This document shows, one piece after another, positions 1-4,880 of a DNA stretch of 8,820 nt. Origin of the DNA: JBOFLG01 sp051657745. GTDB lineage: Bacteria; Actinomycetota; Actinomycetes; Actinomycetales; Dermatophilaceae. The stretch covers positions 1 through 8,820 of the forward strand of contig JBOFLG010000200.1 in NCBI GenBank assembly GCA_051657745.1. The letters are read 5' to 3'. The notes below the pieces were generated by a model. That model had not been told where the DNA came from, made no database searches, and saw nothing but the letters and a program-made list of their open reading frames with translations. Within the stretch, counting starts at the first letter, position 1, and each line of letters starts with the position of its first letter. Both the position numbers and the translations under genes were made by a program.

Positions 1-746
1 CACCATTGGATGGCCTCCCAGATCGACGGCAGCCCGAACGCCTCGCCGGCGTGGATGGTGAAGTGCGCGTTCTCGCGGCGCAGATACTCGAACGCGTCGA
101 GGTGCCGGGTGGGCGGGAACCCGGCCTCGGCGCCGGCGATGTCGAACCCGCCCACCCCCTGGTCGCGGTAGCGCACGGCAAGTTCGGCGATCTCGCGGCT
201 GCGGGCGGCATGCCGCATCGCGGTCAGCAGCACCCGGGTGCGGATCGGCGTGCCGGATGACGCCGCCTCCTCCTCGCCCTCGCGGAACCCGGCGAGCACC
301 GCCTCGACGACCTGCTCGAGCGACAACCCGCCCTGGAGGTGCTGCTCGGGGGCGAACCGTGACTCGGCGTAGACGACACCGTCGGCGGCCAGGTCGAGCG
401 CGCACTCCCGAGCCACCCGGGCCAGCTGCTCGGCGGTCTGCATCACCGCGACGGTGTGCGAGAACGTCTCCAGGTAGCGCACCAGAGAACCCGAGTCGGC
501 GGCATCCCGAAACCATGCGCCCAGCGCCTGCGGGTCGGTCGCGGGGAGCCCGCGGTACCCCGCCGCCTCGGCCAACTCGACCACGGTCACGGGCCGCAGC
601 CCGCCGTCGAGGTGATCGTGCAACAGCGCCTTGGGCACCTGCGCCACGACCGCAGCCGGGACCGCGCCGGGCACGCTCTCCGGGACGGCACCCGGCAGGA
701 CCGTAGCCGGTGCCGCGCCCGACCCACCATCGGCGGTCGCGGCCAT
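1..746 (-). CDS. add: Adenosine deaminase (3' end cut by window edge)
   Basis: Hydrolyses adenosine and deoxyadenosine to inosine and deoxyinosine with release of ammonia, in the cytoplasm, as part of purine salvage. The 248 codons present contain the N-terminal zinc motif HDHLDGG at residues 43-49 (ligands H43 and H45), the actinobacterial stretch WFRDAADSGSLVRYLETFSH, the segment FAPEQHL, and the catalytic HAGE motif at 232-235 (zinc ligand H232, proton donor E235). The later Asp-Asp motif that completes the zinc site lies outside the window. The ATG at 746-744 overlaps the deoA stop as TGATG, so translation is probably coupled to deoA and both share one mRNA. Odd point: about 33 Ala/Pro/Val-rich residues (for example GAVPESVPGAVPAAVV) precede the usual start of the fold near residue 36. 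GTG codons at residues 34 and 37 are alternative starts, but the TGATG junction favours 746. Identity is secure; substrate range is inferred from the family. Confidence 0.95.
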   Translation of the reverse strand, partial: MAATADGGSGAAPATVLPGAVPESVPGAVPAAVVAQVPKALLHDHLDGGLRPVTVVELAEAAGYRGLPATDPQALGAWFRDAADSGSLVRYLETFSHTVAVMQTAEQLARVARECALDLAADGVVYAESRFAPEQHLQGGLSLEQVVEAVLAGFREGEEEAASSGTPIRTRVLLTAMRHAARSREIAELAVRYRDQGVGGFDIAGAEAGFPPTRHLDAFEYLRRENAHFTIHAGEAFGLPSIWEAIQW

Positions 747-2035
747 CACGCGACCCGTTCCATGACGAGCGGCCGGGGTTCGTATGCCGTTCCGGCAGAA
801 TCGATCTCGACCGCTCCGTCGAGTGCGGCCACGGCCCGCTCGAACCGCGCGGGCTCGTCGGTGTGCAGCGTCATCAGGACCGCTCCCTCTCGCACGTCGT
901 CGCCGGGCCTGGCGTGCAGCTCGACCCCGGCGCCAGCCTGGACCGGGTCCTCCTTGCGAGCCCGCCCCGCGCCGAGCCGCCACGCCGCGACCCCCACCGC
1001 GTAGGCGTCGACGCCGGTGAGCACCCCGGATGACGCCGCCCGCACCTGGTGTGTCTCGCGCGCGGTGGGCAGCGGGGCGTCGGCGTCGCCACCCTGGGCC
1101 GCGACCATCCGGCGCCAGAGGTCCATCGCCCGGCCGTCGACGAGCGCGGCGCGCACATCCTGGCCACCGCGCCCCGCGGCATCCAGCATCTCCTCGGCGA
1201 GCACCGCGGTGAGCTCGACGACATCCGGCGGACCGCCACCGGCGAGCACCTCCACCGACTCGCGCACCTCGAGCGCGTTGCCCGCGGTGCGCCCGAGCGG
1301 GGTGGACATGTCAGTGAGCAGCGCGACCGTGCGCACGCCCGCGTCGGTGCCGAGGTCGACCATGGTGCGAGCCAGCTCGGCGGCATCCGCCTGGGTCTTC
1401 ATGAACGCGCCCGACCCGACTTTGACGTCGAGCACGAGCGCGCCGGTGCCTTCGGCGATCTTTTTACTCATGATCGAACTCGCGATCAGCGGGATGCACT
1501 CGACCGTGCCGGTGACATCGCGCAGCGCGTACAGTTTCTTGTCGGCCGGAGCCAGCCCCGACCCTGCCGCGCCCACCACCGCGCCCACCGACTCCAGCTG
1601 GGCCAGCATCTCGTCGGTGGTCAGGTCGGCGCGCCACCCCGGGACGGCCTCCAACTTGTCGAGGGTGCCGCCGGTGTGGCCGAGGCCGCGCCCCGACAGC
1701 TGCGGCACCGCGACCCCGAACACGGCGACCAGCGGCGCGAGCGGCAGGGTGATCTTGTCGCCGACGCCGCCGGTGGAGTGCTTGTCGGCGGTGGGGCGCG
1801 TGAGCCGCGAAAAGTCGAGACGCGCACCGCTGTCGATCATCGCGGCGGTCCAGGTGGTGATCTCGCGCCGCGTCATCCCGTTCAGCAGCACCGCCATCGC
1901 CAGGGCGCTCATCTGCTCCTCGGCGACGACGCCGCGGGTGTACGCGTCAACCACCCAGCGGATCTGCTCGTCGGTGAGTTCATGGCGGTCGCGCTTGGCG
2001 CGGATGACGTCCACGGCGTCGTGGGTCTCGGTCAC
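746..2035 (-). CDS. deoA: Thymidine (pyrimidine-nucleoside) phosphorylase
   Basis: Reversibly cleaves thymidine (and, in related enzymes, uridine or deoxyuridine) with phosphate to the free base and (deoxy)ribose-1-phosphate. The 429-residue product is of normal length and has every family landmark: the phosphate loop KHSTGGVGDK at 85-94, the family signature SGRGLGHTGGTLDKLE at 114-129, and the base-binding residues R172, S187 and K191 in LRDVTGTVE and ASSIMSKK, each one position later than R171, S186 and K190 of the E. coli enzyme. VKVGSGAFMK follows at 205-213, then the C-terminal alpha/beta domain. The start is GTG at 2035-2033; no in-frame ATG or Shine-Dalgarno sequence lies upstream, and a -10-like CATGAT ends six bases before it. 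cdd lies 173 bp upstream and add overlaps downstream, so the three form a salvage unit. TP versus PyNP specificity cannot be settled from sequence alone. Confidence 0.96.
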   Translation of the reverse strand: MTETHDAVDVIRAKRDRHELTDEQIRWVVDAYTRGVVAEEQMSALAMAVLLNGMTRREITTWTAAMIDSGARLDFSRLTRPTADKHSTGGVGDKITLPLAPLVAVFGVAVPQLSGRGLGHTGGTLDKLEAVPGWRADLTTDEMLAQLESVGAVVGAAGSGLAPADKKLYALRDVTGTVECIPLIASSIMSKKIAEGTGALVLDVKVGSGAFMKTQADAAELARTMVDLGTDAGVRTVALLTDMSTPLGRTAGNALEVRESVEVLAGGGPPDVVELTAVLAEEMLDAAGRGGQDVRAALVDGRAMDLWRRMVAAQGGDADAPLPTARETHQVRAASSGVLTGVDAYAVGVAAWRLGAGRARKEDPVQAGAGVELHARPGDDVREGAVLMTLHTDEPARFERAVAALDGAVEIDSAGTAYEPRPLVMERVA

Positions 2036-2041
2036 CGGGCC

Positions 2042-2047
2042 ATCATG
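2042..2047 (-). promoter_or_regulatory. Possible -10 box of a leaderless deoA promoter
   Basis: On the minus strand CTGCCATGAT is followed by six bases (GGCCCG) and then the deoA GTG. The spacing and surrounding bases match the trpS start region closely (CTGCCAGAATGGCGCCATG against CTGCCATGATGGCCCGGTG). The hexamer CATGAT lacks the first T of TANNNT but has an extended TG two bases before it. The same bases can also be read as a mini-ORF, ATG ATG GCC CGG TGA, whose stop overlaps the deoA GTG as GTGA, so a leaderless coupled minicistron is an alternative reading. Confidence 0.35.
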
Positions 2048-2065
2048 GCAGGACGGCGTCCTGCC
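2047..2065. promoter_or_regulatory. 19-bp inverted repeat just upstream of deoA
   Basis: GGCAGGACG, one central G, then CGTCCTGCC: a perfect nine-base inverted repeat. It ends 12 bases before the deoA start and touches the -10-like hexamer. As DNA it could be an operator for a dimeric repressor. As RNA, transcribed from further upstream, it could fold into a hairpin next to the start codon. Nothing else in the window carries the same palindrome, so a regulator cannot be named. Confidence 0.5.
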
Positions 2066-2084
2066 GGCTGGCGGCCCGCACGAC

Positions 2085-2133
2085 AGCGTGGATGACGACG
2101 CTCGCCGAGCGTGGATGACGACGCTCGCCGAGC
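2085..2133. repeat. Two-copy 23-bp tandem repeat between cdd and deoA
   Basis: Unit 1 (2085-2107) and unit 2 (2108-2130) are identical and are followed by AGC, the start of a third copy. Each unit starts AGCGTGGATGACGACGCT, so it has complementary ends (AGCGT and ACGCT) around an eight-base loop. The junction between units creates a second palindrome, CGCTCGCCGAGCG. The 173-bp gap holding the repeat has no convincing gene. Its cdd-proximal part (2140-2185) is a less GC-rich patch with no clear promoter. Confidence 0.9.
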
Positions 2134-2208
2134 CCGCTTCTCCGACTCTGCACTATCGCCCTATTGGTCGATTTTGCAGGCCGGCGGCCGGGGTCCGCCA
2201 GGCATCCG

Positions 2209-2601
2209 TCAGCGCAGGTTCTCGGCGTCGAACGCCTGAGGCAGCACCTCGCGCATCGGCAGCACGCCGGCCGGGGTCTGCAGCAGAGTGTCCGCGGACC
2301 CGTTCTCCCAGAGCAACTGCCGGCACCGGCCGCACGGCATCAGCGTCTGACCGGCGCCATCGACACACCACACCGCCACCAGCCGACCGCCTCCGGTGGC
2401 GTGCAGCTGCGACACCATGCCGCACTCGGCACACAGGCCCACCCCGTACGCGGCGTTCTCGACGTTGCACCCCGCAACGACGCGGCCGTCGTCAACCAGG
2501 CCGGCGACACCCACCGGGAACCGGCTGTACGGCGCATAGGCGAGGGTCGTCATCCGCACCGCTTCGGCACGGAGCAGGGACCACTGCGGGTCGGTGATCA
2601 T
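2209..2601 (-). CDS. cdd: Cytidine deaminase
   Basis: Converts cytidine and deoxycytidine to uridine and deoxyuridine; a small zinc enzyme, tetrameric in this size class. The 130-residue protein has the standard motifs: substrate-binding GCNVENAAYG at 44-53, the catalytic CAEC at 57-60 with zinc ligand C57 and proton-shuttling E59, and PCGRC at 89-93 giving zinc ligands C90 and C93. A longer reading back to 2712 would add 37 low-complexity residues unlike any Cdd, so ATG 2601-2599 is chosen; it gives MITDPQWSLL, a normal N-terminus. There is no Shine-Dalgarno sequence. The start overlaps the stop of a six-codon mini-ORF (ATGA). The uridine it makes is the likely feed for the phosphorylase encoded next. 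It may be transcribed from the promoter-like box at 2733-2738. Confidence 0.95.
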   Translation of the reverse strand: MITDPQWSLLRAEAVRMTTLAYAPYSRFPVGVAGLVDDGRVVAGCNVENAAYGVGLCAECGMVSQLHATGGGRLVAVWCVDGAGQTLMPCGRCRQLLWENGSADTLLQTPAGVLPMREVLPQAFDAENLR

Positions 2602-2618
2602 GGCAGGTCGATGGTCAT
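2598..2618 (-). CDS. Possible six-codon leader ORF (MTIDLP) coupled to cdd
   Basis: ATG at 2618-2616 reads MTIDLP and stops with TGA at 2600-2598, which overlaps the cdd ATG as ATGA. Its own ATG overlaps the stop of the upstream remnant ORF in the same ATGA manner. This makes two successive four-base overlaps leading into cdd, which has no Shine-Dalgarno sequence of its own, so translational coupling is a plausible way for ribosomes to reach cdd. An ORF this short can also arise by chance. Confidence 0.25.
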   Translation of the reverse strand: MTIDLP

Positions 2619-2722
2619 GCGGACCCCCAGGGCACACGGTGAACACGGTGAACACGGACGAGCTGCGGGGTGAACGAGGTGATGCGCTCGCTGATCGCCA
2701 CGAGGAGGGCATCGTCGTTCAT
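2615..2722 (-). pseudogene. 35-codon ORF, possibly the remnant start of an M20 amidohydrolase gene
   Basis: ATG 2722-2720 opens a 35-residue ORF whose first part, ALLVAISERITSFTPQLVRV, resembles the N-terminus of M20-family amidohydrolases, where such a helix is followed by (H/R)RDLHxHPE. Here the expected RDLH...HPE is replaced by HRVHRVPWGSA and a stop, exactly where a 9-bp micro-repeat begins. From memory, many Micrococcales carry an amidohydrolase gene and a BMP-type nucleoside ABC transporter between manC and cdd; both are absent here. My reading is a deletion that left the promoter and first codons of the lost gene fused in front of cdd. The alternative is a small real leader ORF. The similarity is by eye only. 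Confidence 0.35.
2635..2657. repeat. 9-bp micro-repeat at the end of the remnant ORF
   Basis: CACGGTGAA occurs at 2635-2643 and 2644-2652, followed by CACGG. On the minus strand it is read as repeated Val-His-Arg in the remnant ORF. It lies where similarity to the amidohydrolase start ends, so it could mark a deletion junction. Confidence 0.8.
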
Positions 2723-2732
2723 GAGGCCGCCG

Positions 2733-2738
2733 AGTCTA
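2733..2738 (-). promoter_or_regulatory. Candidate -10 box (TAGACT) upstream of the remnant ORF and cdd
   Basis: GATAGACTCGGCGG on the minus strand contains TAGACT, ten bases before the ATG at 2722. The same hexamer, in a similar sequence (TAGACTTCGCGGC), precedes galK. No good -35 hexamer is visible. If the upstream gene has been lost, this would be the promoter now serving cdd. Confidence 0.45.
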
Positions 2739-2759
2739 TCGGCGACGACGCGCCAGGAC

Positions 2760-2814
2760 GGTTCGGCCGGTTCGGCCGGTTCGGCCGGTTCGGCCCGCGT
2801 CGGCCGGTTCGGCC
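2760..2814. repeat. GGTTCGGCC tandem repeat after manC
   Basis: Four contiguous copies of the 9-mer GGTTCGGCC occupy 2760-2795, with a fifth at 2806-2814 after a ten-base interruption. The block lies between the manC stop and the TAGACT box. The octamer GTTCGGCC reappears inside the low-complexity segment of galK at 8702-8709. Read on the minus strand it encodes Glu-Pro-Ala or Gly-Arg-Thr repeats in meaningless ORFs. Confidence 0.9.
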
Positions 2815-2853
2815 CGCGCGACGCCGCATCCCTCCCCGGATGCGAGGCCGCAG

Positions 2854-3933
2854 TCACCGAAGGTCAGCGCGGCCGGCCTCCGACAGCGCCTCGACCACAG
2901 CCTTGACATCCTGAGCGCGCGCACGGGTGGTGACCAGCACGGCATCCGGGGTATCGACGACCACGACGTCATCGAGGCCCAGCACCGCAACGTGCCGCCC
3001 ACCGGCCGGGATGACGACACCGCCCCCGTCCAGCACCGTCACCTGCGCGGGGTCCCCGAGCACCCGCAGGCCAGGGCGCACCTCGGGCACCAACCCGGCG
3101 AGGCTCGCCACGTCGCCGACGTCGTCCCACCCGAACGCAGCGGGCACCACCGCCACCTGGCCGGCCTCGGCAGCCGGCTCCGCGACGGCGTGGTCGATGG
3201 CGATGCGCTCGAGCCCCGGCCAGACCTCATCGAGCCGGTCCGGCTCGGCTGCGACCCGGCGGAGACCGGCCGCAAGCTCGGGGTGCCAGCGGGCGAGCAG
3301 ATCGAGCAGCACCGCTGCCTTGACGACGAACATACCGGCGTTCCAACGGAATTCGCCCGAGGCCAGATATGCGCGGGCCCGGGCGGCATCCGGCTTCTCG
3401 ACAAACTCGCGCACCTCCAGCGCCGTCGCGAAGCCAGGCAGCGGAGCACCCGCGCGTACGTAGCCGAAGCCGGTCGCGGGGCGGGTCGGCTCGACGCCGA
3501 CCGTGACCACGAGTCCGGTGCGCGCCACCGCCACCGCCTCCCGCACCACTGCCTCGAAGGCGGCGGCGTCGGGGATCACGTGGTCGGCTGCGAACGAGCC
3601 CACCACCGCCTCGGGGTCAGCGCGCTCCACCACCGCGGCGGCCCAACCGATGGCAGCCATCGAGTCCCGAGGCGACGGCTCGGCGAGCACCCGATCGACC
3701 GGAACCGACGGCAGTTGCCCGCGCACGGCATCCGCATGCGCCTGGCCGGTGACCACGATGGTGCGGTCGCCGACGAGCGGGGCGAGCCGGTCGATGGTCG
3801 ACTGAAGGAGCGAACGCCCCGACCCGGTGAGGTCGAGCAGGAACTTCGGCCGGCCAGCGCGCGAGAGCGGCCACAGTCGGGTGCCCGCTCCCCCGGCAGG
3901 CACGATCGCCCAGAACTTGTCGACCACCGGCAT
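2854..3933 (-). CDS. manC: Mannose-1-phosphate guanylyltransferase
   Basis: Makes GDP-mannose and pyrophosphate from GTP and mannose-1-phosphate, in the cytoplasm; GDP-mannose feeds mannolipid and glycan synthesis. The 359-residue protein opens with the nucleotidyltransferase signature VPAGGAGTRLWPLSRAGRPK (11-30), continuing FLLDL in the actinobacterial form. It then shows SPRDSMAAIG, GSFAADHVI (the metal-binding Asp region), the sugar-phosphate motif FVEKPD, the WNAGMFV loop and GWDDVGDV. The length fits the short monofunctional form without a phosphomannose isomerase domain. The ATG at 3933-3931 is preceded at eight bases by TAACGT and lacks a Shine-Dalgarno sequence, so the mRNA may be leaderless. 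The neighbouring GT4 glycosyltransferase at 4881-6038 is a plausible consumer of its product. The symbol follows common usage; manB/manC naming varies between genomes. Confidence 0.93.
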   Translation of the reverse strand: MPVVDKFWAIVPAGGAGTRLWPLSRAGRPKFLLDLTGSGRSLLQSTIDRLAPLVGDRTIVVTGQAHADAVRGQLPSVPVDRVLAEPSPRDSMAAIGWAAAVVERADPEAVVGSFAADHVIPDAAAFEAVVREAVAVARTGLVVTVGVEPTRPATGFGYVRAGAPLPGFATALEVREFVEKPDAARARAYLASGEFRWNAGMFVVKAAVLLDLLARWHPELAAGLRRVAAEPDRLDEVWPGLERIAIDHAVAEPAAEAGQVAVVPAAFGWDDVGDVASLAGLVPEVRPGLRVLGDPAQVTVLDGGGVVIPAGGRHVAVLGLDDVVVVDTPDAVLVTTRARAQDVKAVVEALSEAGRADLR

Positions 3934-3941
3934 GGCCGGGC

Positions 3942-3947
3942 ACGTTA
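3942..3947 (-). promoter_or_regulatory. Candidate -10 box of a leaderless manC promoter
   Basis: TAACGT on the minus strand matches TANNNT. It is separated from the manC ATG by the eight bases GCCCGGCC, which places the expected start of transcription at or next to the ATG. No -35 is evident. Confidence 0.5.
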
Positions 3948-3999
3948 CCGCCCGCCGCCTCGCGACGGCACACCGGATGGCCCGCTGCGTCCCGACCGA

Positions 4000-4035
4000 G
4001 CACGGGCCTCGAACCCGTGCTGGAGCTCGGGTTCG
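4000..4035. other. Two mutually exclusive hairpins in the manC upstream region
   Basis: The 234-bp stretch 3934-4167 has no convincing gene. Within it, GCACGGG (4000-4006) pairs with CCCGTGC (4014-4020) around a seven-base loop. CGAACCCG (4010-4017) pairs perfectly with CGGGTTCG (4028-4035). The two stems share 4014-4017 and cannot form together. CCGTGC (4015-4020) has a further partner, GCACGG, at 4040-4045. On the minus strand this lies 132 bases after the stop of the upstream gene and 67 bases before manC. It could be a terminator for the former or an attenuator-like leader for transcripts reading into manC. Neither stem is followed by a clear U-run. Confidence 0.45.
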
Positions 4036-4167
4036 TTGTGCACGGTTTCCAGGTTCGGGTTGTGGAGAGGCCAGGTGGCTTGCAACACTGATGCTGCTCG
4101 GTCCAGTAGGGCCGCAGAAGTGGACCCGGCAGCCTTCCGGAGGTTGGTGAGCCGGGTTTCGCGCTGT

Positions 4168-4698
4168 CTAGAGGATGTTGACCTGAGCCACGAGGGGTTT
4201 CACGGCCTGCTTCCACTCTCCGCCTCGAGCCCAACACCACGCGATCGCGTCCGGGATCCACAGCAGCGGTTCGCGCGCGGCCGGGACCAGGTCGTACGCG
4301 AGGTACTCGCGCCCGGTGGTGCGGGTGGCGTCGTAGAGCACCTGCCGGTCGCGCTTGCCGAGGGACTCGTCGAGTTCGACCGTCAGTTTCGTGTACCCGT
4401 GTTTCGGGGTGTCCTCGACGATCTGGGTCAGGCACCGCGCCCGGACGTCGAGAAGGCACCATCCAGGGGTCGGGCGCGCGGCGTAGATCTCGACCCTTAC
4501 CGGCAGGACGCGGATGCCGTTCAGAACAATCCGGCGATGGCGATCAGACTCGCGAGTCATGTGCACCCGCCGACTGCCCTTGTGAACCAAGGCCCGCATC
4601 GCCTGGCGAGCCTGTCCGACGCAGCGCTCGTCGAGGACCGCCACGCACACGATGAGCCCCGTGGACTTGTTCTCATCGACAAAGGCGTGCCCGGGCAT
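4168..4698 (-). CDS. Conserved actinobacterial protein, possibly DUF3800-like (RNase H fold)
   Basis: I recognise the pattern of a widespread but functionally unassigned actinobacterial protein and cannot give it a proven role. From ATG 4698-4696 it has 176 residues: HAFVDENKSTG at 4-14, RRVHMTRESDRHRR at 43-56, TVELDESLG at 106-114, and the C-terminal EPLLWIPDAIAWCWARGGEW at 143-162. An early FVDE, a middle Glu, a strand ending in LD and a late PDAIAW helix resemble the DUF3800 layout, in which such acidic residues form an RNase H-type metal site (here perhaps D8, E50, D110, D150). A longer reading to 4854 adds 52 residues without family-like sequence. The short start is preferred because TACGCT lies six bases before it. 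There are no membrane segments or signal peptide. It is divergent from the GT4 gene, and its role may be unrelated to its neighbours. Confidence 0.75.
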   Translation of the reverse strand: MPGHAFVDENKSTGLIVCVAVLDERCVGQARQAMRALVHKGSRRVHMTRESDRHRRIVLNGIRVLPVRVEIYAARPTPGWCLLDVRARCLTQIVEDTPKHGYTKLTVELDESLGKRDRQVLYDATRTTGREYLAYDLVPAAREPLLWIPDAIAWCWARGGEWKQAVKPLVAQVNIL

Positions 4699-4704
4699 GC
4701 GGGA

Positions 4705-4710
4705 AGCGTA
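4705..4710 (-). promoter_or_regulatory. Candidate -10 box deciding the start at 4698
   Basis: TACGCT on the minus strand matches TANNNT and ends six bases (TCCCGC) before the ATG at 4698, the same geometry as galK and trpS. It supports the 176-residue start and a leaderless mRNA. No Shine-Dalgarno sequence is present. Confidence 0.5.
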
Positions 4711-4783
4711 GGGAGGCCGACGGGGTGTGTCGGAGTCGCTTGTCGGCGTGTCATCGATACGAGCCGCATTCGCCTCCCTGGGT

Positions 4784-4804
4784 GTTGTCTGCACATAGGA
4801 CAAC
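4784..4804. promoter_or_regulatory. GTTGTC-N9-GACAAC dyad in a divergent promoter region
   Basis: A perfect six-base inverted repeat with a nine-base, AT-richer centre (TGCACATAG). It sits near the middle of the 182-bp gap (4699-4880) between the divergent unassigned gene and the GT4 gene, about 75-95 bases from each start. The size and symmetry suit a dimeric transcription factor site. I cannot name the factor. Nothing else in this gap stands out apart from the two -10-like boxes. Confidence 0.4.
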
Positions 4805-4868
4805 CTCCCGTCATCCGCCGGCCATCGAGACCTTGCCCGCAGGTCGCCCGGCATCCCCCGCCGGTGGG

Positions 4869-4874
4869 CACTCT
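4869..4874 (+). promoter_or_regulatory. Possible -10 box before the GT4 glycosyltransferase
   Basis: CACTCT ends six bases (GGGAAG) before the GTG at 4881. It is a weak match (CANNNT rather than TANNNT), but the spacing is the same as at trpS and deoA. The intervening GGGAAG abuts the start codon and is too close to act as a Shine-Dalgarno sequence. Confidence 0.3.
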
Positions 4875-4880
4875 GGGAAG

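Noticed and set aside
2615..2857. An 80-residue minus-strand ORF whose GTG overlaps the manC stop (GTGA)
   Set aside because: Its first half is translated GGTTCGGCC repeat (Glu-Pro-Ala). Only the last 35 codons, from the ATG at 2722, have gene-like sequence and a promoter-like box.
3994..4103. tRNA gene on the minus strand
   Set aside because: A T-arm and a seven-base acceptor match exist, but the span is about 108 bases and no D arm or anticodon arm can be drawn. Kept only as a structural curiosity.
4557..4769. A 70-residue minus-strand ORF preceded by AGGGAGG
   Set aside because: The purine run is only three bases from the ATG, the ORF lies out of frame across the unassigned gene, and its sequence is low in conserved features.
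4699..4854. N-terminal extension of the unassigned gene to 4854
   Set aside because: The 52 added residues resemble no family member, and a TANNNT box sits just before the internal ATG at 4698.
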